This document shows, one piece after another, positions 25,145-34,076 of a stretch of DNA of 64,000 bases (position 1 is the stretch's first letter; every line of letters starts with the position of its first letter). The notes beneath the pieces were generated by a model. That model was not told the origin of the DNA. It worked only from the letters and a program-made list of their open reading frames with translations, and made no database searches. The stretch is from Pelagihabitans sp963760375 (GTDB lineage Bacteria > Bacteroidota > Bacteroidia > Flavobacteriales > Flavobacteriaceae). The position numbers and the translations under genes were made by a program. The stretch covers positions 248,001-312,000 of the forward strand of contig CAVXCS010000001.1 of NCBI GenBank assembly GCA_963760375.1, in the 5' to 3' direction.

Positions 25145-27106
25145 TTATGCATCAATGTTCGCATAAATGGCATTTTTCTCGATAAATTCCCTTCTTGGGG
25201 GTACCTCATCACCCATCAGCATCGAAAATACCCTGTCTGCTTCCGTGGCATTGTCGATCGTAATCTGGCGCAGCGTCCTGAACCCTGGGTTCATTGTCGT
25301 ATCCCATAACTGTTCGGCGTTCATCTCTCCCAGACCTTTATATCTTTGTATGCTCACGCCACCGCTGTAACTATCGGCTATGGCATCGCGTTCCTTATCG
25401 TTCCAAGCGTATTGCTTTTTACTGCCCTTTTTTACCAAATAAAGCGGCGGGGTGGCAATATACACGTGCCCGGCTTCGATCAGTTCTCGCATATACCGGA
25501 AAAAGAAGGTGAGGATCAAGGTTTCGATATGGCTACCATCGACATCCGCATCACACATGATCACTACTTTGTGGTACCTCAGTTTATCCAGGTTCAGTGC
25601 CTTGCTGTCATCTTCGGTGCCAATGGTGACCCCGAGTGCGGTATACATGTTCTTGATCTCTTCATTTTCAAAGACCTTGTGCTGCATTGCCTTCTCAACG
25701 TTCAATATTTTTCCCCTCAATGGCAAAATGGCCTGAAAATTCCGGTCACGGCCCATTTTGGCCGTTCCTCCGGCCGAATCGCCCTCAACCAAGAACAGTT
25801 CGCATATGGTGGGGTCTTGTTCCGAGCAATCGGATAATTTTCCAGGAAGGCCGCCAATGCTCATGACGCTCTTGCGCTGCACCATCTCCCTCGCCTTTGT
25901 GGCCGCATGGCGCGCCTGCGCTGCCAAGATTACTTTCTGCACAATGATCTTGGCGTCATCGGGGTGTTCTTCCAAATAATCGGTCAGCATTTCGGAAACC
26001 GCTTGGGAGACCGCTGCGGAAACCTCCCTGTTGCCCAGTTTCGTCTTGGTCTGCCCTTCGAATTGGGGTTCGGCTACCTTTACCGAAATAATGGCCGTTA
26101 ACCCTTCCCTAAAATCGTCTCCCTGCACCTCAAATTTCAATTTATCGAGCATCCCGGACGAATCGGCATATTTTTTCAGCGTGGTGGTCAGGCCCCTCCT
26201 GAATCCGGATAAATGGGTGCCCCCTTCGTGGGTATTGATATTGTTGACATAGGAATGCAGGTTCTCGGTATAGGAAGTATTGTAGACCATGGCCACCTCT
26301 ACGGGAATCCCGTTCTTTTCCCCTTCAATGGCGATGATGTTCTTGGTCAGCTGTTCCCGGTTCCCGTCCAAAAACCGGACGAACTCTTTCAATCCCTCAT
26401 CGGAATAAAAAGTTTCACTGAGAAATCCCGATTCGCTATCCTTATCTTTTTCACGCTTGTCGGTGAGCGTGATGGTGACCCCTTTGTTCAAAAAGGAAAG
26501 TTCACGCATTCTGTTTGACAGGGTTTCATAGCTGAATTCTATGGTTTGGGTAAAGATGGTTTCATCGGGATGAAAGGTGACTTCGGTGCCCCTATCGGTA
26601 GATTCCCCGATACTTTTTACCGGATAGAGCGCCTTACCCCTTTGATATTCCTGTTCCCAAATCTTCCCATCGCGATATACCGTAGCCCTTAAATGATCGG
26701 ACAGGGCGTTGACCACAGAGACCCCTACCCCGTGGAGACCGCCTGAGACTTTATAGGAATCCTTATCAAATTTGCCACCGGCCCCAATTTTGGTCATGAC
26801 CACTTCCAGAGCGGAAACGCCTTCTTTTTTATGGAGATCCACCGGGATGCCCCTACCGTTATCCTTGGTGGTTATTGAATTGTCTTCGTTGATGGTTACA
26901 TGAATGGTATCGCAATGGCCGCCCATGGCCTCATCTATGGAGTTGTCGACCACCTCGTAGACCAGGTGGTGCAGCCCCCTGACGCCAATGTCACCAATAT
27001 ACATCGATGGGCGCATGCGCACATGCTCCATCCCCTCCAAAGCCTGAATACTGTCGGCTGAATATTTGTTCTTGTTTGGCTCGTCCTTTTTTGCTTCTTC
27101 GCTCAT
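25145..27106 (-). CDS. gyrB: DNA gyrase subunit B
   Basis: 653 residues, the ATPase subunit of gyrase, which introduces negative supercoils. GHKL ATPase motifs: EVVDNSIDEAMGG, DNGRGIPVDLH and GGLHGVGVSVVNAL. The transducer domain follows, then the TOPRIM part with LFLVEGDSAGGTAKMGRDRNFQAILPLRGKILNVEKA and the acidic DADVDGSH. The C-terminus closes with QRYKGLGEMNAEQLWDTTMNP. Length is that of the short GyrB class without the large E. coli insertion. ParE is a close relative, but the overall sequence is gyrase-like. It has an exact -7 element upstream and a terminator downstream. Confidence 0.95.
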   Translation of the reverse strand: MSEEAKKDEPNKNKYSADSIQALEGMEHVRMRPSMYIGDIGVRGLHHLVYEVVDNSIDEAMGGHCDTIHVTINEDNSITTKDNGRGIPVDLHKKEGVSALEVVMTKIGAGGKFDKDSYKVSGGLHGVGVSVVNALSDHLRATVYRDGKIWEQEYQRGKALYPVKSIGESTDRGTEVTFHPDETIFTQTIEFSYETLSNRMRELSFLNKGVTITLTDKREKDKDSESGFLSETFYSDEGLKEFVRFLDGNREQLTKNIIAIEGEKNGIPVEVAMVYNTSYTENLHSYVNNINTHEGGTHLSGFRRGLTTTLKKYADSSGMLDKLKFEVQGDDFREGLTAIISVKVAEPQFEGQTKTKLGNREVSAAVSQAVSEMLTDYLEEHPDDAKIIVQKVILAAQARHAATKAREMVQRKSVMSIGGLPGKLSDCSEQDPTICELFLVEGDSAGGTAKMGRDRNFQAILPLRGKILNVEKAMQHKVFENEEIKNMYTALGVTIGTEDDSKALNLDKLRYHKVVIMCDADVDGSHIETLILTFFFRYMRELIEAGHVYIATPPLYLVKKGSKKQYAWNDKERDAIADSYSGGVSIQRYKGLGEMNAEQLWDTTMNPGFRTLRQITIDNATEADRVFSMLMGDEVPPRREFIEKNAIYANIDA

Positions 27107-27145
27107 AATTCAAGGTTGTTTTCACTTCTAAAATTCCAATCCTGC

Positions 27146-27153
27146 AAATATAC
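27146..27153 (-). promoter_or_regulatory. gyrB -7 element
   Basis: TATATTTG on the minus strand, an exact TAnnTTTG match 39 bp upstream of the gyrB ATG. No TTTG at -33. Confidence 0.5.
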
Positions 27154-27201
27154 GGAATAGCCTATGATATATGGGATTATAGGACTTTTTTAAGCCTTAA
27201 G

Positions 27202-27224
27202 TTATCAACATTTATTGTGGAAAA
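27202..27224. promoter_or_regulatory. Pair of DnaA-box-like 9-mers upstream of gyrB
   Basis: TTATCAACA at 27202-27210 and, inverted, TTTTCCACA (minus strand of 27216-27224) each differ at one base from the DnaA box TTATCCACA. Two weak boxes in AT-rich DNA can arise by chance. Confidence 0.25.
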
Positions 27225-27325
27225 ATTCCTTGGGCAAGCGGGTCCAAAATTCAATCTTTTATTCGGTAATCCTAAAGCCGCCCTGAGCTGCTCGGAAATC
27301 ATTTTTTTGGCCGCCGAACCCATAA

Positions 27326-27352
27326 AAAAACCCCATCTCTCGATGGGGTTTG
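27326..27352 (-). terminator. Intrinsic terminator of asnB
   Basis: Stem ACCCCATC (27330-27337) with GATGGGGT (27342-27349), followed on the minus strand by seven T. It is about 90 bp after the asnB stop. Confidence 0.75.
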
Positions 27353-27440
27353 TTTCTAAGCTTGTTTTGTACATATAAGTGTCAGTTCCATAGGACCATA
27401 CGGTCGTCGGCAATAACGACTTTGCGGTTTACGCCAGCGG

Positions 27441-29111
27441 CTACTTCACATAGGCATCGGTATGTACATTGGCAACAGCCCTGCCTGAAGGGTCGTTCAT
27501 GTTTTTAAAAGCCGCGTCCCACTCCAGGGCAATTTTGGTGCTACAGGCGACCGAAGGCTCCTGTGGCACGCACAAGGCCGCCGCATCCGATGGAAAATGG
27601 GATTCAAATATCGATCGGTAATAAAACTCTTCTTTCGAGGTCGGAGTCTGCAATGGAAAGCGGTATTTCGCATTGGCGAGCTGTTCATCGGTGACCTCCT
27701 GGTTGACCATCAATTTCAAGGTGTCGATCCAACTATAACCGACCCCGTCCGAAAACTGCTCTTTCTGCCTCCAGGCGACGCTCTGGGGCAACATGTCTTC
27801 AAAGGCTTTTCGCACTACCCATTTCTCCATTCGCTCGCCATTGATCATCTTATCCTGCGGATTGATTCGCATGGCCACGTCCATGAACTCCTTATCCAAG
27901 AAAGGAACACGCCCCTCGATGCCCCATGCTGCCAATGATTTGTTGGCCCTAAGGCAATCGTACATATGCAATTTGCTCAACTTCCGAACCGTTTCTTCGT
28001 GGAATTCCCTTGCGTTGGGCGCTTTGTGAAAATAGAGATAACCGCCGAACAGTTCATCGGCCCCTTCCCCCGAGAGCACCATTTTGATGCCCATCGACTT
28101 GATGACCCTTGCCATAAGATACATGGGCGTGGAAGCACGGATGGTAGTAATGTCGTAGGTTTCCAAATTATAGACCACATCTTTTATCGCGTCGAGACCT
28201 TCCTGTATGGTAAACTTGATCTCGTGGTGCACGGTGCCGATATGATCGGCCACCTTACGTGCCGCAGCAAGGTCGGGCGAACCTTCCAATCCCACCGAAA
28301 ATGAATGCAACTGTGGCCACCAAGCATCTGTGGTATCGTCCGATTCGATTCGTTTTTGCGCATATTTTTTGGCAATGGCCGAGGTAACCGAAGAATCAAG
28401 CCCACCGGAAAGCAATACCCCATAGGGCACGTCAGACATCAGCTGTCGGTGTACGGCCGCTTCCAACGCTTCCTTAATGGCTTGGATGCTGGTCTCGTTA
28501 TCTTTTACCGCATCGTATTCCATCCAATCACGGGTATACCACTTTTTCAATACCCCGTCCTTGCTGTGCAAATAATGCCCAGGTGGAAACAGCTCTATCT
28601 TGGTACAGGTTCCCTCCAGGGCCTTGAGTTCTGAAGCCACATAAAAAGTACCGTGTTTATCCCAACCCATATAAAGGGGAATGATGCCCATATGGTCTCT
28701 CGCCACAAAATATTCGTCTTTGTCGACATCGTAGATGGCAAAACCAAAAATACCGTTCAATTCATCCAAAAAGTCAACTCCCTTTTTCTGATACAGGGCC
28801 AATATCACCTCGCAGTCCGATTCGGTCTGAAAATGATACTTGCCCTCAAATTGTTTGCGCAGCGTCCGGTGGTTGTAGATTTCCCCATTGGCTGCCAGAA
28901 TCAATTTTTTATCTTTGCTGAACAAAGGCTGCTTCCCCGAGGCTGGATCCACGATCGCCAGACGTTCATGGGCCAAAATGGCTTTCTCATCGGCATAAAT
29001 CCCGCTCCAATCCGGACCCCGATGTCTCACTTTTTTGGACATCTCCAACAACTGTGGCCTTAAGGTTTCCGTACTTTCCTTTACATCAAAGGCACATACA
29101 ATTCCACACAT
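27441..29111 (-). CDS. asnB: Asparagine synthase B (glutamine-hydrolysing)
   Basis: 556 residues; makes asparagine from aspartate, ATP and glutamine. It starts MCGIVCAFDV, so Cys2 becomes the N-terminal nucleophile of the glutaminase domain (about 1-190, with RHRGPDWSG and NGEIYNHRTLR). The synthetase domain has the PP-loop SGGLDSSVTSAIA near residue 236 and the conserved SGEGADELFGGYLYFHKAP. Length and order match the family's AsnB class with no break. Monocistronic. The upstream region is AT-rich, with CATCTTTG at 29139-29146 on the minus strand as a weak -7 candidate. Confidence 0.97.
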   Translation of the reverse strand: MCGIVCAFDVKESTETLRPQLLEMSKKVRHRGPDWSGIYADEKAILAHERLAIVDPASGKQPLFSKDKKLILAANGEIYNHRTLRKQFEGKYHFQTESDCEVILALYQKKGVDFLDELNGIFGFAIYDVDKDEYFVARDHMGIIPLYMGWDKHGTFYVASELKALEGTCTKIELFPPGHYLHSKDGVLKKWYTRDWMEYDAVKDNETSIQAIKEALEAAVHRQLMSDVPYGVLLSGGLDSSVTSAIAKKYAQKRIESDDTTDAWWPQLHSFSVGLEGSPDLAAARKVADHIGTVHHEIKFTIQEGLDAIKDVVYNLETYDITTIRASTPMYLMARVIKSMGIKMVLSGEGADELFGGYLYFHKAPNAREFHEETVRKLSKLHMYDCLRANKSLAAWGIEGRVPFLDKEFMDVAMRINPQDKMINGERMEKWVVRKAFEDMLPQSVAWRQKEQFSDGVGYSWIDTLKLMVNQEVTDEQLANAKYRFPLQTPTSKEEFYYRSIFESHFPSDAAALCVPQEPSVACSTKIALEWDAAFKNMNDPSGRAVANVHTDAYVK

Positions 29112-29323
29112 AGCTTTATATTTTATTTCAATTTGACGGCAAAGATGAATTTATAGTTTAAATTATGAAACATAAAATCAGTTATTGATTACAATATATT
29201 ATATTTTTAATATTTATGCTATCATATTGAAAACGTTTCTTTATGTTTTTGACAAATTGGGTATATTTTGTAAGCTGCGTGAATTTTAACGACTTTTTAA
29301 AAGAATTTAGAACGGATGTTAGC

Positions 29324-29331
29324 TAGATTTG
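29324..29331 (+). promoter_or_regulatory. -7 element of the DUF2911 gene
   Basis: TAGATTTG, an exact TAnnTTTG match, 23 bp before the ATG. The upstream 150 bp are very AT-rich. Confidence 0.45.
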
Positions 29332-29354
29332 AACTCAATTAAACTATAACTATT

Positions 29355-29900
29355 ATGAAAAAAGTAATGACAATGAGCATGTTCGTGTTTGCATTGGTCT
29401 TCGCGGCCCAATCACACGCACAGGATTTTAGTGGATTGGACAAAAGTCCAATGGATGTAGCGGCCTATCCCTCGAGTTATCAGGAATCTGATAAAATGGT
29501 AAGGGTCACTTACAGCAGGCCCCAATTGAAAGGCCGTGCCTTATCTGAGTTGGCCAAACAGGGAGAAGTTTGGAGAACCGGAGCCAATGAGGCATCGGAA
29601 ATCACATTTTACCAAGATGTGAATTTTGGTGGCCAGAATGTAAAGGCAGGTACTTATTCCCTGTTCACTATTCCAGGGGCTGGGGAATGGACCGTGATTT
29701 TGAATAAAAACCTGAACCAATGGGGTGCCTATTCCTACGATAAGGGTGCCGACGTGGCACGTGTGACCGCCAAGGCCACCATGGACAACAAATCATTGGA
29801 AGAATTTTCCATTGCCTTCAAAGACGTTGATGGCGGGGTTCATATGGTGATGGGATGGGATAAAACCCGTGTTGCCGTGCCCATCATGGCACAGATGTAA
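29355..29900 (+). CDS. DUF2911 family exported protein
   Basis: 181 residues. Signal peptide MKKVMTMSMFVFALVFAAQSHAQ. The mature protein is one DUF2911 domain, recognised by the run VRVTYSRPQLKGRALSELA, EVWRTGANEASEITFYQDV and KAGTYSLFTIPGAGEWTVIL, then NQWGAYSYD. The family is exported, about 150-180 residues long and of unknown function; it is common in Bacteroidota. Monocistronic, with a promoter-like element and a strong terminator. Confidence 0.9.
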   Translation: MKKVMTMSMFVFALVFAAQSHAQDFSGLDKSPMDVAAYPSSYQESDKMVRVTYSRPQLKGRALSELAKQGEVWRTGANEASEITFYQDVNFGGQNVKAGTYSLFTIPGAGEWTVILNKNLNQWGAYSYDKGADVARVTAKATMDNKSLEEFSIAFKDVDGGVHMVMGWDKTRVAVPIMAQM

Positions 29901-29918
29901 GCAACAATTTCATGAAAA

Positions 29919-29953
29919 TAAAAACCCAAGGTCTGTAACCTTGGGTTTTTTTG
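29919..29953. terminator. Bidirectional terminator between DUF2911 and amidohydrolase genes
   Basis: Stem AAAACCCAAGGT (29921-29932) with ACCTTGGGTTTT (29938-29949), short loop CTGTA, seven T after the stem. Confidence 0.85.
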
Positions 29954-29973
29954 TTCCGATATCAAAAACAAAA

Positions 29974-31593
29974 TCATTTTACCTGCTGTCCTCCGACATA
30001 GGTATTTGCCACCTTGATATGGGGTATTTCCGAAAGCGGTACTTCCATCAAATCTTTGTTATATGCGGTAAAGTCGGCAAATTTACCTACTTCGATACTC
30101 CCCTTTTCCGTTTCCTCAAAATTGGAAAAGGCCGCCCAAATGGTCATCCCGCGCAACGTCTCTTCCCTACTGAGCGCATCCTGCATCTGAAACCCATATT
30201 CGGGATAATCGTCAGTATCTTTTCGGGACACCGCCGCATAGAAGGTCAAAAAAGGACTCACCTGCTCCACTGGAAAATCGGTGCCCAAAGCCAACCTGCC
30301 CGATTGGTCCAATAATTTTTTGAAGGCGTAGGCGCCCTTCATGCGATCTGGCCCCAACCGATCCTCTGCCCAATACATATCACTGGTGGCATGGGTGGGC
30401 TGCACAGAAGGTATAATGCCGAGTTTGAAATAATCGAAGTCCAATGTATCTATGATCTGGGCATGTTCTATTCTCCATCGGCGATCGGGTTTGTCCTTTA
30501 AAACCGACTTGTAGGCGCGAAGCACCACGGCATTGGCCGAATCGCCAATCGCATGGGTATTCATTTGAAAATCGGAATTCGCAATGCGCCCGGCCAAATT
30601 TTCAATGTCCGAAACCGGGGTGACCATGGCCCCATAATGGCCGGCCTGATCGGCATAGGGTTTTTTCAAAACCGCCCCCCTTGAGCCCAAGGCCCCATCA
30701 CCATATACTTTAATGGAACGCACGTTCAGGTGGTCTGTCTTTAAGGGACCGTTTTTCAAATAATAGTCAACATCTTCCGGTGAGTTTCCGACCATGGCGT
30801 AGATACGTATCTTCAAGTCCCCCGACTGTTGTAGGCTATCGATCAATTCAATGGTGGTACGGTCGAGGCCGGCATCGTCGACCGTCGTCAGCCCATTATC
30901 GAAGCAAATGCGTTCCGCGTCCTTCAATGCCCTGATCCGGGTAGCAAGATTTGTAGGGGGGATAACGGCATAGATCAATCCCATGGGATTGTCTACCAAC
31001 ACCCCGGTAATTTCGCCATCTTTTTTCACGATTTCACCGCCCTCGACCCTGGTTTCATCGGCAATGCCCGCCTTGTCCAACGCACTCTGGTTGACCAGAA
31101 AGGCATGGCCATCAACCCTTTCCAGGACCACCGGGATCGCTGGAAAAAGGGAATCCAATTCCTTTTTTGTCGGGAATTCCTTTATCTCCCAGTCGTTCTG
31201 GTCCCAGCCCCGCCCTAAAATGAAGTCTTTGGGATTTTCATTTTGAAACTGTTGAACCCTTTCAAGTACCTCGGCGAAGCTAAGGGTGCCGGTAAGATCT
31301 GCCCATTGCTGGTTGAGACCCAGGCCATAGAAATGACAATGGGCATCGATAAGACCGGGCGTTATGGTGAGTCCTTTTGCATCGAATATTTGGTCTGAGG
31401 TATACTTATTATTGATGTCATCGGTACTGCCCACTGCAACGAACCTTCCATTTTGTACCGCGAAGGCCTGGGCTTTTGAAAATGCATCATCGATGGTATA
31501 GATGTTGGCATTCACCACCACTAAGTCTACCTGTTCTTTGGACGGACCGCAACCCATGACCAAGAATACAACAAGGATCCACAAACATTTCAT
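29974..31593 (-). CDS. YtcJ-like metal-dependent amidohydrolase, lipoprotein
   Basis: 539 residues from the ATG at 31593, chosen because it gives MKCLWILVVFLVMGC, a lipoprotein signal with lipobox VMGC; the frame reaches back to 31656 without adding sense. The catalytic barrel shows the metal motif GLIDAHCHFYGLG, the ILGRGWDQNDW segment, and His residues in MNTHAIGDSANAVVL and RWRIEHAQII. A late Asp in LALGTDFPVEQVSPF fits the amidohydrolase 3 (YtcJ-type) family. Substrate unknown; envelope location is inferred from the signal. Confidence 0.88.
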   Translation of the reverse strand: MKCLWILVVFLVMGCGPSKEQVDLVVVNANIYTIDDAFSKAQAFAVQNGRFVAVGSTDDINNKYTSDQIFDAKGLTITPGLIDAHCHFYGLGLNQQWADLTGTLSFAEVLERVQQFQNENPKDFILGRGWDQNDWEIKEFPTKKELDSLFPAIPVVLERVDGHAFLVNQSALDKAGIADETRVEGGEIVKKDGEITGVLVDNPMGLIYAVIPPTNLATRIRALKDAERICFDNGLTTVDDAGLDRTTIELIDSLQQSGDLKIRIYAMVGNSPEDVDYYLKNGPLKTDHLNVRSIKVYGDGALGSRGAVLKKPYADQAGHYGAMVTPVSDIENLAGRIANSDFQMNTHAIGDSANAVVLRAYKSVLKDKPDRRWRIEHAQIIDTLDFDYFKLGIIPSVQPTHATSDMYWAEDRLGPDRMKGAYAFKKLLDQSGRLALGTDFPVEQVSPFLTFYAAVSRKDTDDYPEYGFQMQDALSREETLRGMTIWAAFSNFEETEKGSIEVGKFADFTAYNKDLMEVPLSEIPHIKVANTYVGGQQVK

Positions 31594-31692
31594 AGTACTA
31601 CAATTTATTGGATTGATGGAAATACCTGGATATCGACAGCGGGTATGGTGCTGCAAAAGTGAAATCCCGTAAAGTCACTTAGCCGATGTGGG

Positions 31693-32127
31693 CTATTTGG
31701 CAGAAAGGCTTTTTACGCCGTTTATGGTATAGGTTCCATCGGAGGAGGAACTGGTACCGGATAATTTGCTGCCTTCGGCTTTGAGGGCCACCGCTACTTT
31801 CTGACCTTCGACATATACGTCAAAGGTGATCGTATTCTTTTTTACGGATATATTGTCTGCCAACAAGGTTTGATTGGCAGTTTGGATCTGGGCTTGATAA
31901 ACGCCATTCGGATTAATGATCAAGAGGAGTCCTTTTTCCCATCCTTCGGGTGCACCTTCCACCGTATAGGACCAACCCCCCAAAAGATGGTCTTGATACG
32001 GCACCATCAAACCTTCGGTTTGCAGCCCATCACCATTAATGATTGTCTTGGCCATTGCCTTTGGAGCAGTGAAAAACAAACAAGATAAAAGCAAGAGGAT
32101 GTACAGGTTTTGGTCGGTATTTTTCAT
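31693..32127 (-). CDS. Exported protein of unknown function
   Basis: 144 residues. It opens with MKNTDQNLYILLLLSCLFFT and ends the signal peptide at APKAMA. The mature 115 residues contain a LLGGWSYTVEGAPEGWEKGLLLI segment and alternating short strands (VYQAQIQTANQTLLADNISVKKNTITFDVYV), ending in a Ser/Thr-rich tail. It looks like a small beta-sandwich or barrel. I recognise no family. It lies between the DUF885 and amidohydrolase genes on the same strand with gaps near 100 bp, so joint transcription is possible but not shown. Confidence 0.65.
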   Translation of the reverse strand: MKNTDQNLYILLLLSCLFFTAPKAMAKTIINGDGLQTEGLMVPYQDHLLGGWSYTVEGAPEGWEKGLLLIINPNGVYQAQIQTANQTLLADNISVKKNTITFDVYVEGQKVAVALKAEGSKLSGTSSSSDGTYTINGVKSLSAK

Positions 32128-32222
32128 GACGTCGATTTTGAATGGTTCAAAGCTTCGTAAATGTAAAGAAATATTTTATTTTTTTGCACATCCGGAATTG
32201 ACCGGTGTTGGCGATCCAATCG

Positions 32223-34037
32223 CTATCGCTGTAATTCAATCCAGGCATCGATCTTTTTCTCGAGCAAAACCAAGGGCAAGCTACCAGAGTTCAAAATTTG
32301 GTTGTGAAATGCCTTGATGTCGAATTCCTGCCCCAACGCCTTTTCCGCCCGATCGCGAAGTTGCCTAATTTTGAGCTGTCCGATCTTATAGGACACGGCC
32401 TGGCCCGGGGTGGCCATATAGCGTTCGATTTCCGCGATGATTCCATCTTCCGATTCGGCCTCATGATCCAATGAGTATTGAATGGCCTGCTCCCTTGTCC
32501 ATCCTTTGGCATGGATCCCGGTATCGACCACCAAACGGATCGCCCGGTGCATTTCCATGCTCAGCATGCCAAAATACTGGTAGGGATCGGAATATAGTCC
32601 CAATTCCTTCCCCAGTGATTCGGCATACAGTGCCCATCCCTCCACAAATACGCCCATGCTCTCAGGATGCAAGAATTCGGGCAATTGGTCATTTTCCTGT
32701 TGCAGCGACAGTTGATAATGGTGCCCTGGTACCGCTTCATGCAAAAATAGCGCCTCGTCCGCAAACTTGTTATAAGTCCGGACATCGGGTATGGGCACAT
32801 AAAAGATTCCAGATCGAATGGCATCTTTGGAACCCGGCACATACTCCGCACTGGCGGAGGCCTCGCGAAATGCCTCTGTGCGTCTCACCTCAAAATTTGC
32901 CTTTGGCTTCAGATCAAACACTTGGCCCAAACGCAGATCGATCCTTTCCTTGATCTCATTAAAATGCGCGAGCACCTCCTCAGGTTGTGTAAAGGGCATC
33001 TGTGCTTCACTTGTACGGACGTGATCGAAAAATGCCCTGATATCGCCTTCAAAGCCGATTTCCGCTTTGGCCTTTTCCATTTCAACCAAAATACGGGCTA
33101 CTTCCCGTTTGCCCAATTCGTGGATTTCATCGGCCGTGAGATCGGTGGTCGTATGCAGTCTGATCAGGTAATCGTAGGTGGCCTTGCCATTGGGCAGCGC
33201 ACCGATGCCGGAGGTGTTCCGGCATTTGGGGAGGTATTCCGTTTCGATGAAATCATACAATCGCTTATAGGCCGGCACCAACTTGTCTACGATCAAGGCC
33301 CGATATTCCCGATCCAAACGTTCCCGGTCAGCATCGGAAAAAGATTCGGGCATCTGTTTGATGGGGGTATAAAAGAGGTGTTCCCCGACGGGGGTTGAAA
33401 CAAATCCCTTCAACTGGGGCAACATTTTTAAAGCAAGGGCTTTGGGCATGACCAGCTGTTTGGCCATCCCTTCCTTCATTTTGAGGATACAGGTATCCAA
33501 AAAGATCTCATAATCGTCCAATCTTTTAAGCCAATTGTCATAATCCTTTAACGTTTTAAAGGGCTGTACACCGGTTCCGCCCGCCATCTGTGCCACATAC
33601 AAATGCAATGATTGTATTTGAAACAGCGGCATCAGTTCGAAACTGGGCAAATCGTAAATCGGTGAGGCCATCGTGACGATCGCATTGGTCAATCCTTCCT
33701 TTTTGATGGCGCAATCCCATTGCAGCACTTTTAAACTGAGCCATTGTTCAGGGGTGGTACGAACCGAATCGAATTGGGAAGATCTCTCCAGAAAATCTTC
33801 GTAACTGTCGATCAAAAATTCCTGATAGCTATCGGAGACGTAATTGGCAATGGTATCGTTGTATTCGTTATACCCCGCCTTGGTGGCTTCAATGGGATTG
33901 ATGCCTTTTTTAAATTCGTAGAATGCAATGAACAAACTGTCGATGGCCCGATTCGGTGATGGTGGTGCAGGCTCGTTTTTTTGCTGACATGCGGCGCATA
34001 ACAGCAGTACCGACAGAAAAGTGAAGAGATGTCTCAT
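32223..34037 (-). CDS. DUF885 family lipoprotein (metallopeptidase-like)
   Basis: 604 residues. Lipoprotein signal MRHLFTFLSVLLLCAACQQ with lipobox CAAC. The DUF885 core is all-helical and includes KYRIG-like and R-rich segments, with the key motif HEAVPGHHYQ at residues 433-442, which resembles a zinc metallopeptidase site of M32-like type (the HExxH spacing differs). GWALYAESLGKELG follows, typical of the family, then GQAVSYKIGQLKI near the end. Several characterised relatives are reported as peptidases, so peptidase activity in the envelope is a reasonable inference. It lies 39 bp downstream of the NYN gene. Confidence 0.85.
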   Translation of the reverse strand: MRHLFTFLSVLLLCAACQQKNEPAPPSPNRAIDSLFIAFYEFKKGINPIEATKAGYNEYNDTIANYVSDSYQEFLIDSYEDFLERSSQFDSVRTTPEQWLSLKVLQWDCAIKKEGLTNAIVTMASPIYDLPSFELMPLFQIQSLHLYVAQMAGGTGVQPFKTLKDYDNWLKRLDDYEIFLDTCILKMKEGMAKQLVMPKALALKMLPQLKGFVSTPVGEHLFYTPIKQMPESFSDADRERLDREYRALIVDKLVPAYKRLYDFIETEYLPKCRNTSGIGALPNGKATYDYLIRLHTTTDLTADEIHELGKREVARILVEMEKAKAEIGFEGDIRAFFDHVRTSEAQMPFTQPEEVLAHFNEIKERIDLRLGQVFDLKPKANFEVRRTEAFREASASAEYVPGSKDAIRSGIFYVPIPDVRTYNKFADEALFLHEAVPGHHYQLSLQQENDQLPEFLHPESMGVFVEGWALYAESLGKELGLYSDPYQYFGMLSMEMHRAIRLVVDTGIHAKGWTREQAIQYSLDHEAESEDGIIAEIERYMATPGQAVSYKIGQLKIRQLRDRAEKALGQEFDIKAFHNQILNSGSLPLVLLEKKIDAWIELQR

Positions 34038-34076
34038 GTTGGGATTCGTGATAAGGATATTAAATGCAATTTGTGA

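Larger units (their letters stand above)
27107..27440. other. Gene-free region between gyrB and asnB
   Basis: 334 bp. It contains the gyrB -7 element, two DnaA-box-like sequences and the asnB terminator. A 78-codon minus-strand frame here is not convincing: its translation spans the asnB terminator hairpin and shows no domain. The part from 27360 to 27440 shows nothing I can name. Confidence 0.6.

Noticed and set aside
27177..27413. A 78-codon minus-strand frame between gyrB and asnB
   Set aside because: It spans the asnB terminator hairpin and contains DnaA-box-like DNA; the translation shows no domain or signal.
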